The position numbers and the translations under genes are program-made. From Polynucleobacter sp. HIN5 (GTDB taxonomy: Bacteria; Pseudomonadota; Gammaproteobacteria; Burkholderiales; Burkholderiaceae), in contig NZ_AP028136.1 of assembly GCF_030297555.1 (NCBI RefSeq), positions 806,001-870,000 on the forward strand: DNA of 64,000 nt, written 5' to 3'. The notes under the pieces are model-generated. The model was not told the origin of the DNA. It searched no databases and worked only from the letters and a program-made list of their open reading frames with translations. Each line of letters begins with the position of its first letter. The stretch's first letter is position 1. Of this stretch, positions 7,808 to 15,326 are shown piece after piece.

Positions 7808-8500
7808 ATGAGCACATCATTCGTTATTCCAGCCCCAGTTATTCCATCCTTACCCGTTGTCGGAGATAGCAAGCGCTTCCCCGTGAATCGCATCTACTGC
7901 GTTGGCCGTAATTACGCCGATCATGCTCGCGAGATGGGACATGACCCCGACCGCGAGCCACCATTCTTTTTCATGAAACCCGCGACAGCAATTGTGACCG
8001 ACGGACAAGCGATGGCATATCCCGCCTTATCGAAAGATGTCCACCACGAGTTAGAAATGGTGGTTGCTTTAGGCAAGGGCGGATCTAACATTACAGTAGA
8101 CCAAGCCTTAGATCATGTGTGGGGCTACGGTCTGGGGCTTGACATGACCCGTCGAGATTTGCAAGGCGAAGCTAAAAAAATGGGACGTCCTTGGGATACC
8201 GGAAAGGCATTTGATCAGTCTGCGCCATGCTCGGCCTTGGTGCCAGTAAGCCAATGCGGTCATTTATCCAGGGGCCGTATTTACCTGACGGTGAACGGTC
8301 AAGTGAAGCAAGACGGTGATCTCGCCATGATGATCTGGAATGTGCCAGAGACCATTGCTTACCTATCCACGCTCTTTACACTAATGCCGGGTGATTTGAT
8401 CTTCTCAGGAACCCCTGCAGGAGTTGCTGCGGTCCAACGCGGCGATGTCTTGGAAGGCCATGTAGAAGGCCTACCGGTTCTCCATACCAAAATTGTGTAA
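7808..8500 (+). CDS. Fumarylacetoacetate hydrolase (FAH) family protein
   Basis: A 230-residue protein of the small FAH superfamily. It has the opening motif IYCVGRNYADHAREMGHDP, the substrate-pocket FFFMKPATAIV, the metal-binding acidic pair in HHELEMVVALGKGG, and GDLIFSGTPAGVAAVQRGD near the end. Members include fumarylpyruvate hydrolases, oxaloacetate decarboxylases and acylpyruvases. The VGRNY and MKP motifs fit acylpyruvate or fumarylpyruvate hydrolase, but the substrate is not determined. It follows the cupin gene closely and is convergent with DUF2237. Confidence 0.87.
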   Translation: MSTSFVIPAPVIPSLPVVGDSKRFPVNRIYCVGRNYADHAREMGHDPDREPPFFFMKPATAIVTDGQAMAYPALSKDVHHELEMVVALGKGGSNITVDQALDHVWGYGLGLDMTRRDLQGEAKKMGRPWDTGKAFDQSAPCSALVPVSQCGHLSRGRIYLTVNGQVKQDGDLAMMIWNVPETIAYLSTLFTLMPGDLIFSGTPAGVAAVQRGDVLEGHVEGLPVLHTKIV

Positions 8501-8504
8501 GGCT

Positions 8505-8888
8505 CTAGAGCTCTGACTGATTCTCGAGCGCAAATAATTTGAGCGTATCAAAATCCACATGATCTAGTGCATTGATGTGGGTACTCTCAAGCTTAAGGAG
8601 TGGTGCACAGCCATTGGCTAAAGCCTCTTGCCAGCGGGTAATACACAAACACCATTGATCACCCGCTTTAAGCCCCGGAAAGTTCCATTCTGGTCTGGGG
8701 GTGATGAGATCATTGCCGCGCTGATGGCTAAACTCCAGAAATTCATCGGTCATGATTGCGCACACTAAATGCAAGCCAACATCCTCGTCATTGGTCTTGC
8801 AACAACCATCCCGAAAGAAACCAGTGAGTGGATCAAACGAACAAGGCACGAGTGGCTCACCAAACACATTACGCACAATCTCGGGCAT
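8505..8888 (-). CDS. DUF2237 family protein
   Basis: A 127-residue protein that fits DUF2237 well: NVFGEPLVPCSFDPLTGFFRDGCC at the N-terminus, then EDVGLHLVCAIMTDEFLEFSHQRGNDL, TPRPEWNFPGLKAGDQWCLC and RWQEA, with several conserved cysteines (PCS, GCC, VCA, WCLC). The function of the family is unknown. It is 9 bp downstream of the enoyl-CoA hydratase gene on the same strand and probably belongs to that transcript. Confidence 0.88.
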   Translation of the reverse strand: MPEIVRNVFGEPLVPCSFDPLTGFFRDGCCKTNDEDVGLHLVCAIMTDEFLEFSHQRGNDLITPRPEWNFPGLKAGDQWCLCITRWQEALANGCAPLLKLESTHINALDHVDFDTLKLFALENQSEL

Positions 8889-8897
8889 TTGACCTCC

Positions 8898-9683
8898 TTA
8901 CTTCCCTTGCCAATTTGGGGGGCGACCACTTAAAAATGCCGTCACACCCTCTTTGAAGTCTGCGCTACCGTACACCTCGGTAATTAAATCATCGCAATTT
9001 GGTAATGCATGTCCGATCACGCGCGCCATGATGAGTTTAGATGCCTTTTGAGTGATTGGTGCCAAGACAGCTAATTGCTTGGCCAAATCCATACTCATCC
9101 GATCAAGATCGTCTGATTCACCGGTTTGGTAGACAAACCCGTGTGCAAGAAGCTCTTGTGCCGAAACCAACTCAGCAAGTAAGAGCATGCGCTTGACAAT
9201 CGCAACCCCGAGATGAGCGGTTAGCCAAGCGATATTACTTGGCGAGAGGGTGTTACCAAGGGTGCGCGCAATTGGAACCCCAAATTTTGCAGTTGGGGTC
9301 GCTAGCCGAAAATCACATAAGGCCGCAATCGCCAGGCCGCCACCAACCGCGAGTCCGTCGACCACTGCAATTGTTGGCATGGGTAGTTGTTGGAGGGGCC
9401 CTAAGTAGTGATCAATCATGCCTTCGTAATGAACCCCATCGGCACCACCCTGAAAGGATTGAAACTGGGCAATATCACTACCCGAGACAAAAGACTTACC
9501 ACCAATCCCTCGCAAGATGGCGACGCGCACGGAAGGATTTTGAGCAAGCTCTAAACAAATCGTGCGTAATTGCTCATACATCGCCTGCGTCATCGCATTG
9601 CGCGCTTGGGGATGATCAAAAAAGAGATGCGCGATCGAGTCCTTGATCTCGCAATACACCCGAGCGTTCATTGCATCACTCAT
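8898..9683 (-). CDS. Enoyl-CoA hydratase/isomerase family protein
   Basis: A 261-residue crotonase-fold protein. The CoA-binding and oxyanion motifs are seen as GIGGKSFVSGSDIAQF and VDGLAVGGGLAIAALCDFRLA, and the following ATPTAKFGVPIARTLGNTLSP matches family members. The specific reaction is unclear. The 5' end overlaps the CaiB/BaiF CoA-transferase stop by 4 bp, implying translational coupling and a shared pathway in which the transferase activates an acid to its CoA ester and this enzyme hydrates, isomerises or hydrolyses it. Confidence 0.88.
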   Translation of the reverse strand: MSDAMNARVYCEIKDSIAHLFFDHPQARNAMTQAMYEQLRTICLELAQNPSVRVAILRGIGGKSFVSGSDIAQFQSFQGGADGVHYEGMIDHYLGPLQQLPMPTIAVVDGLAVGGGLAIAALCDFRLATPTAKFGVPIARTLGNTLSPSNIAWLTAHLGVAIVKRMLLLAELVSAQELLAHGFVYQTGESDDLDRMSMDLAKQLAVLAPITQKASKLIMARVIGHALPNCDDLITEVYGSADFKEGVTAFLSGRPPNWQGK

Positions 9684-10906
9684 GCAGCAAATGCACCCTG
9701 TGCGCGCAGTGATTCAATTTGAGCCGAGGTAAATCCAGCTTGCTCCAAAACCTCTTGGGTGTGCTCACCCAATAACGGTGGATGCCGCCGAACTTGCTGC
9801 GGGGTGCCTTGCATCTTGACCGCAAAACCAATGTTCGGAACTTTACCCTCGAGTGGATGATCGATCTCAATCTTCATTTGTCGATGCTTGCCATGCTCGC
9901 TCTCAAATGCCTGCGGATAATCCAAGATGGGACCAGCCGGAATCCCCTCGGCCAACATGAGATCAATCCACTCGCTTGCATCCCTGTTAGCAAAAGACTT
10001 CTCAAGTTCAGCGATTAATGCTTCGCGATGACCGAGTCGACCAGCGATGGTTTGGTAATCCGGGTTTTGTAAGAGATCCGGGCGAACCAAGATCTCACAG
10101 AGTTTTTGCCAAAGTTTGTTATTGGTGGCGCCCATTACGAAGTAACCATCTTTTGCTTTCACAGCCTGATAGGGTGCAGTCATACGGTTTGCTGTGCCCA
10201 GCGCAACGGGTGGTTGACCGGTGCCCCAGTATTCGGAGGTATCCCAAATCGAGAACGCCAGTGCTGAATCAAACAAGGATGCGTCAATGTATTGACCCTG
10301 ACCTGTGTTCTTGGCACCAATATACCCTGACAGGGCGGCATAGACCGCAAAGAGGGCGCAGCCAATATCGGCAACCGGAACACCGGCTTTCACGGGTTTG
10401 CCATCGCCATGCCCGGTCACACTCATTACTCCTGACATCGCCTGAGCCATTAAATCAAAACCAGGACGCTCTGCCCATGGACCACTTTGACCAAAACCCG
10501 AGATGCTGACATACACGAGCGCCGGATTAATCTTGCGCATCACCTCGTAACTAACGCCAAGGCGTTTCATGACCCCAGGGCGGTAGTTCTCGACCAGGAT
10601 ATCGGCATCTTTGGCCAACTCAAACAAAATCTCTTTGCCAGCATCGGATTTCAGATTAATCGCGATACTGCGTTTATTACGATTCATGTTCAAAAAGCCC
10701 ATGCTATCGGGGCCTTTCATCTTGAAACCCATGGCACCCCGGGTTTGGTCACCCGAACCTGGCGGCTCGACCTTGATGACATCGGCACCCATATCGGCGA
10801 GCAACATGCAGCAGTAGGGGCCCGCCATCACTTGACTAACATCAAGAACCTTAACACCGGCGAGCGGTAAGGAGCGATTGGTTTGGGGTGCAGAAGAATT
10901 CATCAT
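9680..10906 (-). CDS. CaiB/BaiF family (class III) CoA-transferase
   Basis: A 408-residue class III CoA-transferase. The N-terminal LAGVKVLDVSQVMAGPYCCMLLADMGADVIKVE is diagnostic, and the catalytic aspartate lies in VPVADIGCALFAVYAAL at about residue 180. It moves CoA from a CoA ester to a carboxylic acid; donor and acceptor are unknown. The start has two adjacent ATGs (10906 or 10903). It forms a coupled pair with the enoyl-CoA hydratase-like gene. It is divergent from the DUF5993-dsbB pair, with 51 bp between the starts. Confidence 0.9.
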   Translation of the reverse strand: MMNSSAPQTNRSLPLAGVKVLDVSQVMAGPYCCMLLADMGADVIKVEPPGSGDQTRGAMGFKMKGPDSMGFLNMNRNKRSIAINLKSDAGKEILFELAKDADILVENYRPGVMKRLGVSYEVMRKINPALVYVSISGFGQSGPWAERPGFDLMAQAMSGVMSVTGHGDGKPVKAGVPVADIGCALFAVYAALSGYIGAKNTGQGQYIDASLFDSALAFSIWDTSEYWGTGQPPVALGTANRMTAPYQAVKAKDGYFVMGATNNKLWQKLCEILVRPDLLQNPDYQTIAGRLGHREALIAELEKSFANRDASEWIDLMLAEGIPAGPILDYPQAFESEHGKHRQMKIEIDHPLEGKVPNIGFAVKMQGTPQQVRRHPPLLGEHTQEVLEQAGFTSAQIESLRAQGAFAA

Positions 10907-10957
10907 GGCATTCTAAACACAAAACCATTTTCTGTTTGTGCACATCCGTCTATTAAA

Positions 10958-11125
10958 ATGGACAGCATGTACATGTATCTACCTTTTGCAATCGCATTGC
11001 TAGCCGCCATCTTCATTTGGTTTGAGAAGCGCGTGCTTGGATTGCTGCTCGCATTCACTAGCGCCGTGATCACGGTAGCATGGTTCTTGCATCATGCCTC
11101 CGATAAACTCAATGTCAGTTTATGA
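10958..11125 (+). CDS. DUF5993-like small membrane protein, DsbB partner
   Basis: A 55-residue protein starting at ATG 10958 (MDSMYMYLPFAIALLAAIFI). It contains two transmembrane segments (about 5-20 and 26-43) separated by WFEKRVLG, and ends HHASDKLNVSL. From memory this matches DUF5993, small membrane proteins typically encoded just before a DsbB homologue. Its TGA overlaps the dsbB ATG (ATGA), so the genes are translationally coupled. The role is unknown; the tight coupling suggests a subunit or accessory of the disulfide-forming membrane protein. Confidence 0.75.
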   Translation: MDSMYMYLPFAIALLAAIFIWFEKRVLGLLLAFTSAVITVAWFLHHASDKLNVSL

Positions 11126-11685
11126 GTAAGCTCACCTTACCATCGCTCAGTGGCTTAGGGAACATGGTTCTCCTCATGGTCATCAATTTGGTGCTCACAC
11201 TAGCGTTCCTCGATCAGTTCATCAATCATGATCTGCCATGCCCACTTTGCATCTTGCAGCGCATGGGCTTTACCTTAATTGGGCTGATGTTCTTGCTCAA
11301 TATCCGTTCGGGTGCGCAGCCCGCGCACTACGGATTTGCCATTCTGTTTGCGATCTTAGGCTTATCAGTTTCTTTGCGCCAAGTGCTCTTGCATGTTGCC
11401 CCAGATGACCTGGGTTATGGTGATACCTTCTTTCGTCTGCATTTTTATACTTGGGCTTTTGTTGGATTTGTCTCCTTGCTGATCGGGATCGCAATTCTGT
11501 TAATCATTCCGGATCGGGGCACTCGCAGCCGTCATTGGTTTGCTCAATTTATCTGTTTGTGGTTCATCCTATTATTAGTGGGTAATGTAATCTCGACCTT
11601 ATCAATTTGTGGTTTAGGTGCTTGTGCGGATAACCCCTTGCACTATGACGGTATTGTGCAGCTGCGTCAGTGGCTTGCTAAGTAA
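11122..11685 (+). CDS. dsbB: Disulfide bond formation protein B, non-classical type
   Basis: A 187-residue inner-membrane protein with the DsbB signature DLPCPLCILQRMGF, placing the CxxC pair at C40/C43 just after the first membrane segment. I count five hydrophobic segments (about 13-31, 44-60, 68-88, 108-129, 138-160). The second cysteine pair is C163/C168 in SICGLGAC, after the fifth segment, not in a large loop between TM3 and TM4 as in E. coli DsbB (C104/C130). Both pairs would still face the periplasm. It would reoxidise a DsbA-type protein using quinone. Confidence 0.85.
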   Translation: MSKLTLPSLSGLGNMVLLMVINLVLTLAFLDQFINHDLPCPLCILQRMGFTLIGLMFLLNIRSGAQPAHYGFAILFAILGLSVSLRQVLLHVAPDDLGYGDTFFRLHFYTWAFVGFVSLLIGIAILLIIPDRGTRSRHWFAQFICLWFILLLVGNVISTLSICGLGACADNPLHYDGIVQLRQWLAK

Positions 11686-11691
11686 TCTGCT

Positions 11692-12657
11692 TTGAAACGA
11701 TTCATTCTCATTTGTACACTTGCATTTGGCCTGCTTGCGTCGGCGCAAGCGGAACGCGTCTGGCCACGCGAGACCATTCGCATCGTTGTGAGCTTTCCCC
11801 CAGGTGGCGCACCCGATACCCTGGCAAGGGTTCTGGCAGAGGATTGGCAAAAATCCCTAAACGTTCCTATCGTTGTCGAGAATCGCCCTGGTCATGGCGG
11901 TAATATTGGAGCTGATCTGGTCGCTAAGAGTGCGCCCGATGGCTATACCTTGCTAATTGGTACGGTGGGGATTCATGCGATTAATGGCGCCCTTTATGAA
12001 AGGCTCTCCTATGACCCTGTGGCTGATTTCACCCCAATTAGTTTCTTGGCGAGCACCCCAAACGTACTAATTGTGAGTAAGCAACTTGGGGTGCAGTCAC
12101 TCAAAGAACTGATTGCTCTAGCCAAAACAAAACCGAATGAGCTGACGTTTGGATCATCGGGAACGGGCACCTCGATTCATATGTCCGGGGAGCTCTTTAA
12201 GGAGATGGCAGGTGTAGAGATTCGGCATATTCCGTATAAGGGCAGAGCGCAATCTTTGCCTGATCTCGTGAGTGGCCGCATCTCGATGCTCTTTGATAAT
12301 TTAGCATCCGCATTACCCTTAATTAAAGCCAATGAAGTGGTTGCGCTAGGAGTCACCACACTCAAGCGTTCTCCATCCGCCCCGGAGATCCCAACACTCA
12401 ACGAGCAAGGGCTCAAAGGGTTTGAGGCAATATCCTGGTTCTCTCTGATGGGCCCAGCCAAATTACCTCGCGATACTCAGATGCGGTTGAATCAATTGAC
12501 CCAGCAGACCCTAGCTAAGCCAGAGGTGAGAGCACGATTGATGAGCGGTGGACTCGAGCCAAACCCGGGTAGTCCAGAGGATCTAGCCCGTTATATCCAA
12601 CTGGAATCCAATAAATGGCGCAAAATTGTTAAACAATCTGGCGCAAAGGCAGAATGA
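11692..12657 (+). CDS. Tripartite tricarboxylate transporter substrate-binding protein (Bug family)
   Basis: A 321-residue periplasmic binding protein with signal peptide (MKRFILICTLAFGLLASAQA). It shows the Bug motifs ETIRIVVSFPPGGAPDTLAR, VVENRPGHGGNIGADLVAKSAPDGYTLL and IPTLNEQGLKGFEAISW. The start is TTG at 11692, 6 bp after the dsbB stop; no ATG gives a signal peptide. It is a second orphan Bug protein, with no TctAB transporter genes near. The ligand is probably a carboxylate but cannot be assigned. Confidence 0.88.
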   Translation: MKRFILICTLAFGLLASAQAERVWPRETIRIVVSFPPGGAPDTLARVLAEDWQKSLNVPIVVENRPGHGGNIGADLVAKSAPDGYTLLIGTVGIHAINGALYERLSYDPVADFTPISFLASTPNVLIVSKQLGVQSLKELIALAKTKPNELTFGSSGTGTSIHMSGELFKEMAGVEIRHIPYKGRAQSLPDLVSGRISMLFDNLASALPLIKANEVVALGVTTLKRSPSAPEIPTLNEQGLKGFEAISWFSLMGPAKLPRDTQMRLNQLTQQTLAKPEVRARLMSGGLEPNPGSPEDLARYIQLESNKWRKIVKQSGAKAE

Positions 12658-12716
12658 TGTCTACCAAACCCACTCCAGAAGCGTTAAATAGTTAGAGAGA
12701 TCAACCGGAGCACTTC

Positions 12717-13181
12717 ATGCGACTTCAGGCCTGTAAAACAATTCTCATTAGTAGTATTGGTATCACCGTACTCACTGCCTGCGTATCCGCACCCACTGGC
12801 CCAACCATCACCATCATGCCGCGTGAGGGAAAATCCTTTGAGGAGTTCAAAAAGGATGATGAGGAGTGCCGTGCATTCGCAGCCCAATCCGTTAAGGATG
12901 GCAATACTGCAGCCTTAAAAGAGGGAGCTATCAGTGCTGCCACGGGCGCAGCCATTGGTGCCGCGGCCGGAGCCCTATATCAAGGTGGAAGCAGTACTAA
13001 CGTCGGAACTGGTGCAGCGATTGGCATGGTTGGTGGGGCTGCTGTAGGAGCCATGGGCGCCGCCAGTAAAGAATCGCAGGCTCAAACCCAATATAACACC
13101 GCGTATCAACAGTGCATGTACACCAAGGGCAATCAAGTGCCTGGATTTAAACCCATTGGCGAATTTAAAAAGATTCAGTAG
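12717..13181 (+). CDS. Glycine-zipper lipoprotein
   Basis: A 154-residue lipoprotein precursor with lipobox LTAC (Cys22) and two glycine-zipper stretches at about 79-92 and 99-117 (AATGAAIGAAAGAL and GTGAAIGMVGGAAVGAMG) that can insert as a paired helix in the outer membrane. A charged segment (FKKDDEECRAFAAQ) precedes them, and a second DxxC-type motif (YNTAYQQCMYTKGNQVPG) follows, as in many proteobacterial glycine-zipper proteins. The function is structural or unknown. The ribosome site CGGAG lies before the ATG. It is convergent with the 71-residue gene. Confidence 0.82.
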   Translation: MRLQACKTILISSIGITVLTACVSAPTGPTITIMPREGKSFEEFKKDDEECRAFAAQSVKDGNTAALKEGAISAATGAAIGAAAGALYQGGSSTNVGTGAAIGMVGGAAVGAMGAASKESQAQTQYNTAYQQCMYTKGNQVPGFKPIGEFKKIQ

Positions 13182-13193
13182 TTAGTGGTTTGC

Positions 13194-13409
13194 TCAACTA
13201 AGAATCTGGACAATGCGCTCGCTTCCGTCTTTATAAAGAAAACGCACTTCATACTGACCCACAATCTCGGCACTTTTTAATTCTTTATTGCCCCAGCTGA
13301 GCTGTATCTCTAACCCTAATTCTTTATCCTCAACAATTACCAATTTATTGTTGCGATCGATCGCTTTAATCGAAAAGTGGTCAGAGCGTGGAAATAATTT
13401 ATCAAGCAT
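13194..13409 (-). CDS. 71-residue uncharacterised protein
   Basis: A small, charged, beta-rich protein (MLDKLFPRSDHFSIKAIDRN, then EDKELGLEIQLSWGNKELKS and EVRFLYKDGSERIVQILS). It has no signal peptide, membrane segment or cysteine, and I do not recognise the family. Its upstream region (13410-13450) is strongly AT-rich with several TATA-like boxes that could serve as its promoter on the minus strand. It is convergent with the glycine-zipper gene (12-bp gap) and divergent from the MarR-like regulator at 13595. Confidence 0.5.
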   Translation of the reverse strand: MLDKLFPRSDHFSIKAIDRNNKLVIVEDKELGLEIQLSWGNKELKSAEIVGQYEVRFLYKDGSERIVQILS

Positions 13410-13474
13410 ATATTTATAAACTATATAACTTTATAAAAAATATATACATCATGGGGAATGCGGACTCTCACCTC

Positions 13475-13504
13475 TTGACAAATAATCTCAGGGGGGGGTT
13501 AAAG
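13475..13504 (+). promoter_or_regulatory. Candidate promoter with eight-G spacer tract
   Basis: A perfect -35 TTGACA (13475-13480) is followed 18 bp later by a weak -10 TTAAAG (13499-13504). The spacer contains a run of eight consecutive G at 13491-13498. The only downstream same-strand gene is the MarR-like regulator at 13595, which would have a leader of about 85 nt. Slippage of the G tract would change the spacer length and so the promoter strength. The -10 call is weak. Confidence 0.4.
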
Positions 13505-13594
13505 CTATTGAGTAATTAGCTCGAAAGCGATTAAACTGAGACCAGGAAATAAAGAAAGTCTTCCATTACAACGATTACTTGTGGGGACAAGATT

Positions 13595-13924
13595 ATGGAC
13601 GTCTTAGCCAATTACTTTGAGTTCGCAAGTAGTCGGGACAAAATACATGCCAAGTACAAGGTCACTCACCGCGAGTGCATTATCTTACGCATGATTGCTA
13701 GCGCGTTTCATGAGGGACACAAGCTCACTGTGTCAGATGTGATTCAGATGAAGTCGATTGCCTCGCCGGCAACATCCCATGCTGCCCTCAAATCCTTGAT
13801 TGAAAAGAAGTTGATTGAGAACATATCCTGCACCAAGGATGCTCGCGTTAAGAAATTAATTCCAACGGAGAAAGCCATCAAGCTCTACAAAGAGCTAGGT
13901 ATGCTATTAGTCAAAACAAAATGA
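13595..13924 (+). CDS. MarR-like winged-helix transcriptional regulator
   Basis: A 109-residue protein consisting mostly of one winged helix-turn-helix: THRECIILRMIASAFHEGH (helix 1), LTVSDVIQMKSIASPATSHAALKSLIEKKLI (recognition helix with SPATSHAALKSL at about 67-78), then a wing SCTKDARVKKLIPTEKAIKLYKEL. This is the MarR-type arrangement, but the protein lacks the long N-terminal helix of full-size MarR (about 140 residues). The target is unknown. It is divergent from the 71-residue gene and convergent with the MATE exporter (2-bp gap). Confidence 0.75.
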   Translation: MDVLANYFEFASSRDKIHAKYKVTHRECIILRMIASAFHEGHKLTVSDVIQMKSIASPATSHAALKSLIEKKLIENISCTKDARVKKLIPTEKAIKLYKELGMLLVKTK

Positions 13925-13926
13925 TC

Positions 13927-15318
13927 TTACACCGTCACTGGCGGGTTAGTCTTTTTATAGTGTGCTGCAGTCTTTCTAAAAATCCACAGTAGTAATGCGG
14001 CGGCAATGGCCAAGCTTACGCTATTAGCAATCCAAAACCCATTCACCCCCTGCAAAATCTGGGGTGTACTGCCCAATACATTAAAGCCGAGTAGGTAGCC
14101 GCCTCCTAGACCCACACACCACAGTGAGCCTGCATAGACCAACATCGGCAAAAACGAGATGCGATATGCGCGCAAGATAAATGCCGCAACCACTTGCACT
14201 GAGTCAACTAATTGATAAAAGCAAATAAATAAAAAGAGCGGTGCAGCCAATAATTTGACATCCGGTGTCGGATCATAGAGATCAAGCAAATGGAACCGAA
14301 ACACCCACACAAATAGTCCAATCACAATGCATAGACTACTGGTGAAGATCACTGACGACCAACCAATCTCTTCAGCGCGTTGCTGTCGACCTGCGCCAAT
14401 CGACTGGGAGACCAAGGTCATGGTTGCAATCGAAAGTGCTAGCGGCACCATATAAATTACCGTACCCAGATTAGCAACAATTTGATGGCCTGCAAGCGTT
14501 GTGGTACCAAAGCGCGCGATGAACAGAGACATGAAGGTAAACGAGGTCACCTCGATAAAGTAACTGAGGCCAATTGGCGCTCCTAAGCGTAAAAGAGTCC
14601 AGATCCGATGCCAGTTGGGCCAACTAAATTGTGCAAAGAGTTCAAACGGTTGATAAAATCGACCCGATAGCACAATGATGAGAGTGGCAAAAAACCATAG
14701 CCAGTTAATGATTACCGTAGCGACTGCGCAGCCTGGGCCGCCCATTGCGGCGATGCCAAAGCCACCATAAATAAATAAGGCATTGAGCGGAAACTTGAGA
14801 CCTAAGCCCACTAATTGCACAATCGTAATAATGCCGGGCCTCGAGACCGCATTATGAAAGGACATCAAAACTCGCATGCCCATACTAGCCGGTAAACCAA
14901 GAGCCAAGATCTCCAAATAGAGGCGTGCCTTGCTCTCTAGATCGTGCTCAACCTGTGAGATTCCAAGTAAGAGATCGGCATTTAAAAGGATTAGCGTACC
15001 CACCACGGTTAAACCAACAGCAAGCCAACCGGCTTGACGAACTTCTTCGCCGATCTCGCTATACCGTTTAGCTCCAAATAATTGCCCGGCAATGGGGGTA
15101 AGAGCGGCAATGACTCCTGTGAGCCCAACATAAATACTGATGTAGATTGCTGAGGCCATCGCCAGAGCTGCTAAATCCTCAGACGAGTAGCGTGCCGTCA
15201 TGGCGGTGTCCAATACACCAAAGGCAATCACTGCTAACTGGCCCACCAATAATGGACCCGCTAATTTCAGGAGTTCAGGAACATCCTCTCGTAAGCGCGA
15301 GACCCGAAAAAATGTCAT
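13927..15318 (-). CDS. MATE family efflux transporter
   Basis: A 463-residue membrane protein with about 12 transmembrane segments in two similar halves, beginning LLKLAGPLLVGQLAVIAFGVLDTAMTAR and containing LTGVIAALTPIAGQLFGAKRY, which are typical of the NorM branch of MATE Na+/H+-drug antiporters. The second-half repeat is SIATMTLVSQSIGAGRQQRAEE. It likely exports cationic compounds. It starts 8 bp after the stop of the upstream GT39-like gene, so it is co-transcribed with it. Confidence 0.9.
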   Translation of the reverse strand: MTFFRVSRLREDVPELLKLAGPLLVGQLAVIAFGVLDTAMTARYSSEDLAALAMASAIYISIYVGLTGVIAALTPIAGQLFGAKRYSEIGEEVRQAGWLAVGLTVVGTLILLNADLLLGISQVEHDLESKARLYLEILALGLPASMGMRVLMSFHNAVSRPGIITIVQLVGLGLKFPLNALFIYGGFGIAAMGGPGCAVATVIINWLWFFATLIIVLSGRFYQPFELFAQFSWPNWHRIWTLLRLGAPIGLSYFIEVTSFTFMSLFIARFGTTTLAGHQIVANLGTVIYMVPLALSIATMTLVSQSIGAGRQQRAEEIGWSSVIFTSSLCIVIGLFVWVFRFHLLDLYDPTPDVKLLAAPLFLFICFYQLVDSVQVVAAFILRAYRISFLPMLVYAGSLWCVGLGGGYLLGFNVLGSTPQILQGVNGFWIANSVSLAIAAALLLWIFRKTAAHYKKTNPPVTV

Positions 15319-15326
15319 GCGTGGTC

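Noticed and set aside
10018..10509. A 163-codon open frame opposite the CoA-transferase gene
   Set aside because: Low-complexity Arg/Ser-rich translation typical of a shadow frame; the CaiB gene on the minus strand is clear.
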